Of a stretch of DNA of 64,000 bases, positions 1-7,768 are shown one piece after another (the first letter of the stretch is position 1; every line of letters begins with the position of its first letter). Source of the stretch: RUG563 sp045590215 (GTDB lineage: Bacteria > Bacillota > Clostridia > Christensenellales > Aristaeellaceae); assembly GCA_045590215.1 (NCBI GenBank), contig JAZNQO010000027.1, forward strand, positions 12,591-76,590, read 5' to 3'. The notes under the pieces were generated by a model. The model made no database searches. It worked only from the letters and a program-made list of their open reading frames with translations, and was not told the origin of the DNA. The position numbers and the translations under genes are program-made.

Positions 1-1
1 A

Positions 2-712
2 GCCCCTTGCGCCATCAAATGTGCCACCGGCGAAAACCCCAAGCGCAATTACGGCGAAAATAAAGGCCGAACCCCCATGACCCGTATGGGCACCGCCGCC
101 ATTTTCCGCAAAACCATGGAAAATGCCAAACGGTATATGCAAAAAAAAGAAGACGGGGAAAAGGTGTATGACCCCGAAATGGAAGCCCTCATTCCCCTTC
201 TGAAGCGGGAAATTCCGGCACATATCCATGCCCACCGGGCGGACGATATCCTGACGGCCATCCGGCTTTGCAAGGAGTTCAATCTCCGCTTGTCCACCGT
301 ACATACAACCGGCGGCGCACCCGTCATTCCGGAAATCGCCGCTTCCGGCATCATCCCCATCGTGGGGCCCTGCATCGGCCCTGCCGGTAAGCCGGAAACC
401 GTGGGCGGCAATCTGGCCATGGCCAAAGATTTGGAAGCCGCCGGGGTAGAATTTGCCTTGGCCACCGATCATGACGTAATTGCCCTGTGGCAGCTGCCCT
501 ATCTTTCCTCCATCACCGTCCGGGAAGGCTTAAGCGAAGACGCTGCTTTCCGCTCCATCACGATCAACGCCGCCAAGGCTGCCGGGGTGGACGACCGGAT
601 TGGCTCCATCGCCCTTGGGAAAGATGCCGATATCGTGGTCTTTACCGGGCACCCCTTCCATTACCTGACCAAAACCCAGGCCGTTTTCATCAACGGCAAA
701 CGGGAGGATTGA
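2..712 (+). CDS. amidohydrolase family protein, 5' end outside window
   Basis: The reading frame is already open at the window edge, so the N-terminus is missing. The visible part is the C-terminal two thirds of an imidazolonepropionase-like amidohydrolase. It has an early NPKRNYG...TPMTRMG segment, a HIHAHR metal-binding stretch, and the ATDHD motif carrying the late Asp ligand. It ends in the usual small beta sandwich (GKDADIVVF...VFINGKR). These enzymes hydrolyse C-N bonds with one or two metal ions in the cytoplasm; the substrate cannot be read from the sequence. The next gene starts 6 bases later and encodes an M20 hydrolase, so the pair probably acts on amide or acylated amino acid substrates (inference). 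Confidence 0.85.
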   Translation, partial: APCAIKCATGENPKRNYGENKGRTPMTRMGTAAIFRKTMENAKRYMQKKEDGEKVYDPEMEALIPLLKREIPAHIHAHRADDILTAIRLCKEFNLRLSTVHTTGGAPVIPEIAASGIIPIVGPCIGPAGKPETVGGNLAMAKDLEAAGVEFALATDHDVIALWQLPYLSSITVREGLSEDAAFRSITINAAKAAGVDDRIGSIALGKDADIVVFTGHPFHYLTKTQAVFINGKRED

Positions 713-718
713 TTTTCT

Positions 719-1891
719 ATGGCCGATTATCAGGCTATGGTGCACGCCCTGTACCCTGAAATGGTGCAGCTGCGCCGTCATCTCCATCAGCATCCCGAAT
801 TATCAGGCGAGGAGCACCAGACCCTCGCCTTTATCCTCTCCCATCTGGACGCATGGCAGATTCCCTATACCCGGTATGCAAACGGCGGCATTTGTGCCAT
901 GATCGGCCAGGGGGAAAAGGCCATCGGTATCCGGGCGGATATGGACGCCCTGCCCATCGAAGAAAAGACGGGGCTCTGTTATGCGTCGCAAAATACCGGC
1001 GTGATGCACGCCTGCGGCCATGATATGCACACCGCCATCCTGCTTGCCGCTGCCAAGATGTTCAAAATGCAGGAAAAGGAACTGCCCTGCATGGTCAAGC
1101 TCTTTTTCCAGCCGGCGGAAGAAACGGTGGGCGGCGCAAAAATCATGGTTGACGGCGGCTGCATGGAAAATCCCCATGTTGCACAGGTGCTGGCCTTGCA
1201 TGTGGATCCCGCGCTGCCTGTGGGCACGGCCTCTTTCCTGCCGGGAAAGATGAACGCCGCCGTGATTGAGCTGGATATCAAGGTCAAAGGCAAAGGCTGC
1301 CACGGGGCGCACCCTGAGCAGGGTGTGGATGCCATCGTGGCTGCCGCACAGATTATCTGTGCACTGCAGACGGTGAACAGCCGCCTTTCTGCCCCCACAG
1401 ACCCCGTGGTGCTCACCATCGGTATCCTGCAAGGCGGCACCGGGCGGAATATCGTGGCCGGTGAAGTGCTTTTGCAGGGCACAGTGCGTGTACTAGACAT
1501 GGAAACGGCGAAAAATGTGAAAGCGCACATTATCCGCATGGCGGAAAACACCGCCTCTGCATTCGGCGCAACGGCAGAAGTGACCCTGACGGATGACTAT
1601 CCTGCTCTTATCAATCACCCGGCACTGACCCGGAACTTATATCAATATGCGAAAGAAATGCTTGGGGAAGAAAACGTCTTTTTATTAGATACGCCCAGCA
1701 TGGGAGCCGATGATTTTGCTTATTTCACCCAAGCCGCCCCCGGCTGCTATTTCAATATCGGCACAGGCAAAAAAGGCGAGCCTGCCCAATCGCTGCACAG
1801 CGGCTCTTTTGCCCCACAGGAAGAAGCCATGGAAACAGGCCTTTCCCTGCTTTCCGCTTTCGTGCAGTATCTTATGGAGGAAACGCCATGA
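719..1891 (+). CDS. M20 family amidohydrolase / aminoacylase-like
   Basis: A 390-residue protein of normal length for the M20D (hippurate hydrolase, N-acyl amino acid amidohydrolase) group. The zinc-binding core HACGHDMHTA lies near residue 100, followed by PAEETVGGAK with the catalytic Glu. A dimerisation insert begins around residue 180 and the late DTPSMGADDFAYF motif supplies further ligands. It should remove acyl groups from amino acids or small peptides in the cytoplasm. GGGAGGA sits at a good distance before the ATG. The end overlaps alr by 4 bases (ATGA), so the two are translationally coupled. The exact substrate is unknown. Confidence 0.92.
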   Translation: MADYQAMVHALYPEMVQLRRHLHQHPELSGEEHQTLAFILSHLDAWQIPYTRYANGGICAMIGQGEKAIGIRADMDALPIEEKTGLCYASQNTGVMHACGHDMHTAILLAAAKMFKMQEKELPCMVKLFFQPAEETVGGAKIMVDGGCMENPHVAQVLALHVDPALPVGTASFLPGKMNAAVIELDIKVKGKGCHGAHPEQGVDAIVAAAQIICALQTVNSRLSAPTDPVVLTIGILQGGTGRNIVAGEVLLQGTVRVLDMETAKNVKAHIIRMAENTASAFGATAEVTLTDDYPALINHPALTRNLYQYAKEMLGEENVFLLDTPSMGADDFAYFTQAAPGCYFNIGTGKKGEPAQSLHSGSFAPQEEAMETGLSLLSAFVQYLMEETP

Positions 1892-2985
1892 TAACAGGCG
1901 ATACCATCCTGCGCATTTCCCTGAAAAAATTAGGAGAAAACATGGACGCCCTGCGGCAATTGGCCAGGGAAAGCGTGGCTGTGATGGCCGTCATTAAGGC
2001 TAACGCCTATGGGCATGGAGCCATCGAAATTGCCCCTACCTTGCTGCGCCATGGTGCCCGTTATCTGGCCGTGGCCAGAATGGAAGAGGCCTTGCCCCTT
2101 CGGGAAAAATATCCGAATGCGCCCCTTTTTGTGCTGGGCAGAACGCCGGATCATTTGCTGCCGCTTGCCCTTGAAAGGCAAATAACGCTGACCATTTTTT
2201 CCTTGCAGCAGGCCAAACTTCTCTCATCCCTGGCCGAAAAAATGCAGAAAAAAGCGGTTGTCCACCTGAAAATCGAAACTGGCTTCAATCGCCTTGGCAC
2301 GGATGATTTAGACGAATTAAAGGCCATTCTTTCCCTGCCCCATTTGGATACAGAGGGTCTCTATTCCCATCTGGCTCTCAAAGACAGAGCCACCGACAAA
2401 GCGCAGCTGCAAAAATTTATGTCCATTGCAGATGCCTTGGAAAAAACCGGCCACACCTTCCGCTACCGCCATATTGCGGACAGCATCAGTGCCGTGGACT
2501 ATCCCGATTTTCGGCTGAATATGATTCGTCCGGGGGCGGTGCTTTACGGCATGAAGGGCTTTGAAAGCGATGCGCTTTCCGTGAAGCCTGTTCTTTCCAT
2601 GGAAACCCGTATTGCCAGATTGCGAAAAGTCGAAGAAGGCGAGGGGGTGGGATATGACCTTTTGTGGCAGGCCAAACGGCCTTCCCTGATTGCCACGCTG
2701 CCCTTTGGCTATGCCGACGGCTATCCGAGGAATCTGAGCGGCAAAGGCTATGTGACCATCAAGGGCAAAAAATGTCCCATCATCGGCCTCATGTGTATGG
2801 ATCAGTGCATGGCGGATGTGACGGATGTGCCTGACGTGCAGGAAGGGGATGTGGCCATCATTTATGGCGATGGCAGCCACAATACTCTCTCCATCGCCGA
2901 GGCCGCCGCCCTTGTCGGCACCAACAAAAACGAGCTGCTCTGCCGTCTTTCCAGCCGCCCTGTCCGGATTTACGAAGAGGAATAA
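1888..2985 (+). CDS. alr: alanine racemase
   Basis: A PLP enzyme that interconverts L- and D-alanine and so supplies D-Ala for peptidoglycan. The PLP lysine is K37 in VIKANAYGHG. The second catalytic base, the Tyr of the C-terminal domain, is in VGYDLLW, and the conserved GYADGYPR and MCMDQCMADVTD blocks are present. At 365 residues it is a standard length. The start overlaps the upstream M20 gene by ATGA. Placement after an N-acyl amino acid hydrolase suggests linked amino acid and wall metabolism (inference). Confidence 0.96.
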   Translation: MITGDTILRISLKKLGENMDALRQLARESVAVMAVIKANAYGHGAIEIAPTLLRHGARYLAVARMEEALPLREKYPNAPLFVLGRTPDHLLPLALERQITLTIFSLQQAKLLSSLAEKMQKKAVVHLKIETGFNRLGTDDLDELKAILSLPHLDTEGLYSHLALKDRATDKAQLQKFMSIADALEKTGHTFRYRHIADSISAVDYPDFRLNMIRPGAVLYGMKGFESDALSVKPVLSMETRIARLRKVEEGEGVGYDLLWQAKRPSLIATLPFGYADGYPRNLSGKGYVTIKGKKCPIIGLMCMDQCMADVTDVPDVQEGDVAIIYGDGSHNTLSIAEAAALVGTNKNELLCRLSSRPVRIYEEE

Positions 2986-3029
2986 TCGAACACATTCCCG
3001 ATATCCATTCACACGAAAGGAGCATTTCC

Positions 3030-3716
3030 ATGCGGATTATCTTTGTTCGTCACGGTCATCCCAATTATGAAAAGGATTGCCTGACCCCTCTGGGGCAGCA
3101 GCATGCCGCCGCCGCTGCGGAAAGGCTGAAGGACGAAGGCATCGAAAAGATTTTTTCCTCCACCTGCGGCCGCGCCTTTGAAACGGCGCAGTACACGGCA
3201 GAGAAAATCGGCCTGCCCATTGAAAAATGTGAATTTATGCGTGAAATTGGCTGGGGCACGGTGGAAGGAGAGCCCCTGTTCCATGACGGCCATCCGTGGG
3301 ATAATGCGGACAAAATGGTATTGGAAAATATCCCGCTGATGGATTTGGACGCCCTGGAAAAGCCCCCCCTTTGCCGCAACAAGGCCAAGAAATATGTGGA
3401 AAAAATCGCCGGGGATACGGATGCCTGGCTGAAAGATTTGGGCTATGAACGAGAAGGGAATTATTACCGCTGCATCGCCCCCAAATATCAAACCATTGCG
3501 GCCTTTGGCCACGGCGGTGCTTCCGCCTCCATTTTCAGCCATCTGTTCAATCTGCCCTTTTTGTTCATCTGCTGCGTGATGGGCATCCATTATACGGGCA
3601 TCACAGTGGTGAATATGCCCGATCAGCCGGGCCAGCTTGTAACGCCGAAAATCGAGGTTTTCAACGACGCCCGGCACATTGGGCATCTGGAAACAGAAAA
3701 CATTTTCAACCGTTGA
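3030..3716 (+). CDS. histidine phosphatase family protein
   Basis: A phosphoglycerate mutase-like histidine phosphatase of 228 residues. The phosphohistidine motif is FVRHGHP at residues 5-11 and the second catalytic His is in AFGHGGAS near residue 158. GAAAGGAG precedes the ATG. Such proteins dephosphorylate sugar phosphates, nucleotides or cofactor precursors, and the substrate cannot be assigned here. It follows alr by 44 bases and is closed by a strong terminator at 3754-3782, so it is probably the last gene of the amidohydrolase-M20-alr unit. Confidence 0.88.
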   Translation: MRIIFVRHGHPNYEKDCLTPLGQQHAAAAAERLKDEGIEKIFSSTCGRAFETAQYTAEKIGLPIEKCEFMREIGWGTVEGEPLFHDGHPWDNADKMVLENIPLMDLDALEKPPLCRNKAKKYVEKIAGDTDAWLKDLGYEREGNYYRCIAPKYQTIAAFGHGGASASIFSHLFNLPFLFICCVMGIHYTGITVVNMPDQPGQLVTPKIEVFNDARHIGHLETENIFNR

Positions 3717-3753
3717 TTTTTCCGCATACAAAAGAAAGTTTCATACACGCAAG

Positions 3754-3782
3754 GAGGAGGCAAAAATGCCTTCTCTTTTTTT
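3754..3782 (+). terminator. rho-independent terminator after the histidine phosphatase gene
   Basis: A 9-bp stem GAGGAGGCA / TGCCTTCTC (one G-T pair) with an AAAA loop is followed by seven T residues. Confidence 0.8.
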
Positions 3783-3854
3783 ACACATTCATAGTCGTTT
3801 TTGTCACACTTTTGCACTTTTACTGTTCATTTTCCAGATTTTTCAAGGAATGAA

Positions 3855-3883
3855 TTGACTTTATTTTCAAATATCTGTAAACT
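3855..3883 (+). promoter_or_regulatory. promoter of the LytTR/GHKL two-component genes
   Basis: TTGACT and TAAACT are separated by 17 bp and end 25 bases before the ATG. TACTGTTCAT at 3821-3830 resembles a single LytTR-type half site, which would fit autoregulation, but no properly spaced partner was found. Confidence 0.5.
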
Positions 3884-3907
3884 GTTGGATACAAAGGAGG
3901 TTGCGTC

Positions 3908-4633
3908 ATGCAATATGTTTTAATTGATGATATCGCAAAGCATAACGAAATTTTGTCATCCAAAATCATCAAGGCAAGCGAGAAAAACGGCTGGCCTTGT
4001 CACATTGCCCTGACCACCACCAACCCCGAAGACGTATTGCATTACGCCAAGGACTGCCGCCAGCCCACCGTGTATTTTATGGATATTGAACTGGATCAGA
4101 AGGAAAACACCCTCTCCCTTTATCAGTTCATTCAGCGGCAGCCCCATGAAAGCTATATTATTTATGTTTCCGCCCATGCCCAATACGCAATGGAATGTTT
4201 GCACACCCATGCCTTTGATTTTCTGCTCAAGCCCCTGACGGATGAACAAATCAGCGATTGTCTTTCTGTTCTCTGGCGCATTTATACCAATAAATCTCCG
4301 GAGAAGACGCTGCAAGTGCATATGGGCAGCCAGACCATACTGCTGCCATCCCGGAAAATCCTCTATTTTTCAAGGGATCGCATGAGCATTCAGGCGCATA
4401 TGGAAGACGGCAATGTGTTCACATGGCGGGAGAGCTTTGATCATCTGCTCCCCCGGCTGGAAGAGCATGTGTTTTTCCTGTGCCACCGCAGCTTTGTGGT
4501 AAATCTCCATCAAGTTGCCCATATTGACTGGCAGGAGAATATGCTCCTGATGCGAAATCAGCAATCGCTGCCCATTTCCCGGCGGCGCATTACGGCCCTG
4601 AAGGCAGCCCTGAAGGCGATGGAGGAAGCATAA
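3908..4633 (+). CDS. LytTR family response regulator (AgrA/VirR-like)
   Basis: A 241-residue response regulator. The receiver domain covers about residues 1-125 with phospho-acceptor D59 in YFMDIEL, followed by VSAHAQ and the LLKPL lysine. A LytTR DNA-binding domain covers about 140-240 (ILYFSRDRMSI, CHRSFVVNLHQV). AAAGGAGG lies ahead of the ATG. The sensor kinase gene begins 1 base after its stop. This pairing is that of AgrA/AgrC-type quorum or peptide-sensing systems, but no AgrB or AgrD peptide gene is next to it. The regulon is unknown. Confidence 0.92.
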   Translation: MQYVLIDDIAKHNEILSSKIIKASEKNGWPCHIALTTTNPEDVLHYAKDCRQPTVYFMDIELDQKENTLSLYQFIQRQPHESYIIYVSAHAQYAMECLHTHAFDFLLKPLTDEQISDCLSVLWRIYTNKSPEKTLQVHMGSQTILLPSRKILYFSRDRMSIQAHMEDGNVFTWRESFDHLLPRLEEHVFFLCHRSFVVNLHQVAHIDWQENMLLMRNQQSLPISRRRITALKAALKAMEEA

Positions 4634-4634
4634 T

Positions 4635-5945
4635 ATGGTTTCCTTCCCCATTTTCTTGTATAGAGTCATCTCCCATATTCTGATTTCCATGGGCACAGCC
4701 ATGGCCTGCTGCATTGTGGTGGGCCGGAAAATCACATGGAAAAATTTCCTCTGCTGCACCGGCATCCTCGGCGGCATTTTGGTTGTCAATCTTTTTTTCC
4801 TCACGCCGGATTCCCCCATGAAATTCCTTTTCGCCATTGCAGGTACCCTGATTTGCTATTATTTTGTTTTCAAGTTAAAGGGCATGCTGCTGCTTTTGCA
4901 ATCCTTTATATTGCTGCTGGTGGAGTTTGCTGCCGATATTTCCATGGGCATTGTTTTTTCCGCCCTCTTTGATTCCCAGACAATCGCCACCATGCGGCAT
5001 ATGACCTCTCCCCTCACCATCCTTCTGCAGGGCAGCTCCGGCCTGGCGATGGCATTGTTTGCCCTTATTTATCGGGGGCTTTTGCATCTGTCCAAGCGTG
5101 TGAAAAAAGCAAAAATCAATACGCTGATCGGCTATTTGCTGCGGCCTCTGATGATGCTGACTACCACTTGCCTTATCTTTGCCAGATCCCTCATTCATCT
5201 CACAACCTCCGATGAAATCGAGCGTTTCCAGCTGCTGCTGCCGGATTTTCTCCTCATACTATTGTTATTGGCCATCGGCATCACCTATGTTCTGCAGGAT
5301 ATCCGCACCTATCATCAAGCCCAGGAAAACAAAACCCTCTTGCACCAGCAGTCCCTCCAATCCCTGCTTTTGCAGGATACCCGTGTGTTCCGGCATAACA
5401 TCTCCAATATGCTCTACGGCTTTCAGGGCACCCTGCTCAGCGGCGATATGAAGGCCATCGAAGAATATTATCAATCCATGGTGGCCTCCTGCCAAATGAT
5501 CAACAACGAAAATGTGGTGGCCTTGAAGCGGCTGCCCTCCGCCGCCGTAAGCACTTTGCTCCTCAATAAAATCCATCAAGCCAATGATTTGAAAATCCCC
5601 TTCTATGCTTCCGTGGAAGAAAACATCCATTGGTTTGGGCTGAAGGATGAAGAGATGTGTCAGGTGCTGGGGGTTTTATTGGATAATGCGCTGGAGGCCA
5701 CGAGACAATCGCAGGCTCCCATGGTGTCCTTTCGGGCTGCCAATGAAAACGGTGCCCTCTCCATCCTCATCAGCAATACCTATTCCAGCGATACCGCACC
5801 CTGCTTTTGCAAAAGCACCAAGGAAAACCATGAAGGGCTGGGGCTGCATAGCGTGCGTGAGCTGCTAAAAAAGCGCAGCAATGTGCTGTTCAATATTTTC
5901 ACAAAAGGTCGCTATGTGGAAGCCAGCCTGATGCTGTATAAATGA
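4635..5945 (+). CDS. sensor histidine kinase, GHKL type (AgrC-like)
   Basis: A 436-residue membrane kinase. The N-terminal half holds about six hydrophobic segments (to about residue 205), then a coiled linker, the phospho-acceptor region FRHNISNMLYGF, and a GHKL ATPase domain with N-box LLDNALEA and G-box GLGLHSVREL. It is the cognate partner of the LytTR regulator just upstream (1-base gap). The ligand is not predictable; AgrC-like sensors usually detect peptides. Its stop lies about 40 bases before the left end of cassette 1. Confidence 0.9.
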   Translation: MVSFPIFLYRVISHILISMGTAMACCIVVGRKITWKNFLCCTGILGGILVVNLFFLTPDSPMKFLFAIAGTLICYYFVFKLKGMLLLLQSFILLLVEFAADISMGIVFSALFDSQTIATMRHMTSPLTILLQGSSGLAMALFALIYRGLLHLSKRVKKAKINTLIGYLLRPLMMLTTTCLIFARSLIHLTTSDEIERFQLLLPDFLLILLLLAIGITYVLQDIRTYHQAQENKTLLHQQSLQSLLLQDTRVFRHNISNMLYGFQGTLLSGDMKAIEEYYQSMVASCQMINNENVVALKRLPSAAVSTLLLNKIHQANDLKIPFYASVEENIHWFGLKDEEMCQVLGVLLDNALEATRQSQAPMVSFRAANENGALSILISNTYSSDTAPCFCKSTKENHEGLGLHSVRELLKKRSNVLFNIFTKGRYVEASLMLYK

Positions 5946-6043
5946 TCCTCCCAAAGCGGCTGCCGAAAAAGAATGTCATCCCCCAGTAGGGATGATGGAA
6001 AGGAAGGAGTTATCCTGCGCTTTGCACCAAAGAAATACCGAAG

Positions 6044-6070
6044 CAGCAAGCTCGCCAAGGCTTGCTGTTT
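6044..6070 (+). other. left-end hairpin of cassette copy 1
   Basis: CAGCAAGCT / GGCTTGCTG stem (8 pairs plus a G-T) with loop CGCCAA, followed by a T-rich run. It may act as a transcription block at the cassette entrance. Confidence 0.5.
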
Positions 6071-6150
6071 CTTGTTCTACGTGATAGAATGAAAGCGACA
6101 AACTTGAATAGGTCGAAGAAATATATAATTTGAATATGGAGGAAAAGAAA

Positions 6151-6744
6151 ATGAATATAGCAGTTTTTGCATCTCACGGTGGTAGTGATTTACAAGCAAT
6201 AATAGACGGATGTAAAAGTAATAAAATAGGTGCTAATGTGTCAGTTGTTATTAGTAATAATGGAAGTTCTATGGCTTTACAGAGAGCAAACAATGAGGGT
6301 ATACCTTCATATCATCTTAGTGCAAAGAAATTTGGAAGTGAAGAATTATTAGCTGAAGAAATACTTGAGGTATTGTCAAAGCACCAAATAGATATGATAT
6401 TTTTAGCTGGCTATATGAGAATGTTGCATATATCAATTCTTGAAAAGTATAATAACAGAATTTTTAATATACACCCTGCATTACTTCCTAAATTTGGTGG
6501 TAAAGGTATGTATGGAATGAATGTTCATACTGCGGTAGTGGAAGCAAAAGAAAAAGAAACAGGTGTTACAATTCACAGAGTTAGTGCAGAATATGATAGT
6601 GGTGAGATTGTTGCACAGACAACAGTTCCTGTGTATGAAAATGATACACCAGAAGAGTTAGGGGCAAGAGTTTTAGAAAAAGAGCACGAATTCTTAGTAG
6701 AGGTAATTGCGGATATAGTAAATGGAAAGATTGCTATAGGGTAG
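6151..6744 (+). CDS. purN: phosphoribosylglycinamide formyltransferase (PurN), cassette cargo
   Basis: A 197-residue folate-dependent GAR transformylase (third step of purine synthesis; transfers formyl from 10-formyl-THF). The catalytic Asn, His and Asp are in FNIHPALLP and AEYDSGEIVAQ, and the family loop GGKGMYGMNVHTAV is intact, so it looks functional. I chose the ATG at 6151 because GGAGGA at 6138-6143 is ideally spaced; an upstream TTG in frame has no such site. The gene is strikingly AT-rich with ATA, AGA and TTA codons, unlike every neighbour, and no other purine gene is nearby. It sits alone between the conserved cassette ends, so it was probably imported from a low-GC relative. Confidence 0.9.
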   Translation: MNIAVFASHGGSDLQAIIDGCKSNKIGANVSVVISNNGSSMALQRANNEGIPSYHLSAKKFGSEELLAEEILEVLSKHQIDMIFLAGYMRMLHISILEKYNNRIFNIHPALLPKFGGKGMYGMNVHTAVVEAKEKETGVTIHRVSAEYDSGEIVAQTTVPVYENDTPEELGARVLEKEHEFLVEVIADIVNGKIAIG

Positions 6745-6847
6745 TCAAATTCCAATTTGTTGAGCAAACCAAAGCAGATTTTCTCCCTCTTAGGAGGGCG
6801 CAATTATACGCACCATTCCGGTGCATTGCGTTTGGGGACCACATAAG

Positions 6848-6880
6848 CAAACGGGCATCCAAATGTCGGATGCCCGTTTG
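6848..6880 (+). other. right-end 13-bp hairpin of cassette copy 1
   Basis: A perfect 13-bp stem CAAACGGGCATCC / GGATGCCCGTTTG with a 7-base loop. In copy 2 two base pairs differ and both are compensated. There is no T-tract directly after it. Confidence 0.7.
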
Positions 6881-7033
6881 TTGGTTGTTGGATAAATGGT
6901 TCCTTAAGAATCCTCCCACCAAAATGGCCTTCTTTTTTCTTTTTTACGCATCATTGGATGCCCGAAAATCCGCAGAAATTGCGAACTTATGCAAAAACGG
7001 ATAAAATCACCTGTTTTACAAACAAATTTATAC

Positions 7034-7062
7034 TTCCATCTAAAATGAAAATATGCTATAAT
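7034..7062 (+). promoter_or_regulatory. extended -10 promoter of the DUF4867/isomerase genes
   Basis: TGCTATAAT at 7054-7062 is an extended -10 element; the -35 region (TTCCAT at 7034) is weak. It lies 50 bases before the ATG. The 6918-7033 stretch between cassette 1 and this promoter shows nothing else recognisable. Confidence 0.5.
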
Positions 7063-7111
7063 CACAGTAACGGATAATATTACAACACTTTTTTGAACTG
7101 GAGGAAGTATC

Positions 7112-7744
7112 ATGCACATTTATCCTGTCACCGATCCTGCCTTCAAGCCCTATGGCCGCATCGTGGAAGGCTATCCCGTGGAAGGCATTCTGGCTGCACT
7201 GAAAAATTGCAACAAGCCTGAAAACGTGGAATACATTCCCAAGGTGGATGCGCTGCACGCAGCCCCCTATGCGGAAGAAGTGGGCGAGGCTCTCTTTGGC
7301 GGCATGCCCTTCCAGCTGGGCTATTGCAACGGCCATAATACCAAGCTGAACTGTCTGGAATATCATAGGGACAGCGAATTCAATCTGGGCACGGAAGACT
7401 TCATCCTGCTCATCGCCCTGCAGAGCGAAATTGAAGACGGCGTTCTGGATACCTCCAAGGTAAAGGCGTTCAAAGTGCCTGCCGGCGTGATGGTGGAAGT
7501 ATATGCAACCACCCTGCATTATGCCCCCTGCCATGTGGACCCCGAAAAGGGCTTCCAGGTGCTGGTGGGTCTGCCCCTCAACACCAATACCGATTATCGG
7601 CCCCAGGGCGGTGCCAATAAAATGGACAGCCAGCTGTGGGCCCGGAACAAGTGGCTGCTGGCCCATCCCGAAAGTGATGAAGCATCCCAGGGCGCACAGA
7701 TCGCTCTGACGGGTGAAAACATCGATATCAAAAGCGACTTATAA
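7112..7744 (+). CDS. DUF4867 family protein
   Basis: A 210-residue soluble protein that I match by overall sequence to the DUF4867 family, which I take to be cupin-like. It has no signal peptide or membrane segment. The middle region, CNGHNTKLNCLEYHRDSEF followed by HYAPCHVD, contains His, Glu and Cys residues that could bind a metal. The biochemical role is not established in what I can see. The next gene begins 24 bases later and encodes a sugar isomerase-family protein, with both under one promoter, so a role in sugar or sugar-acid conversion is likely (inference). Confidence 0.75.
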   Translation: MHIYPVTDPAFKPYGRIVEGYPVEGILAALKNCNKPENVEYIPKVDALHAAPYAEEVGEALFGGMPFQLGYCNGHNTKLNCLEYHRDSEFNLGTEDFILLIALQSEIEDGVLDTSKVKAFKVPAGVMVEVYATTLHYAPCHVDPEKGFQVLVGLPLNTNTDYRPQGGANKMDSQLWARNKWLLAHPESDEASQGAQIALTGENIDIKSDL

Positions 7745-7768
7745 TTTTATCAAAGGAGAGGATTTACC

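Larger units (their letters stand above)
5989..6917 (+). mobile_element. transposase-less mobile cassette, copy 1 (purN cargo)
   Basis: A cassette defined by comparison with copy 2 at 17062-18386. The left block 5999-6120 matches 17074-17195 without gaps (108 of 122 identical by eye). The right block from about 6744 to 6917 matches 18184-18386 apart from about 30 extra bases in copy 2. Inverted repeats AAGGAAnnnnTTATCC lie at 6000-6015 and, inverted, at 6890-6905, with weaker similarity outward. Hairpins sit at 6044-6067, 6810-6824 and 6848-6880. The only gene inside is an AT-rich purN-like frame. There is no transposase. The outer left boundary is uncertain by about 10 bases because it overlaps a small hairpin, and no clear target duplication was seen. 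Confidence 0.65.

Noticed and set aside
5989..6917. Integron gene cassette with attC
   Set aside because: Integron cassettes share only short core sites, not about 120 bp of common left end, and no GTTRRRY-type core or integrase is seen.
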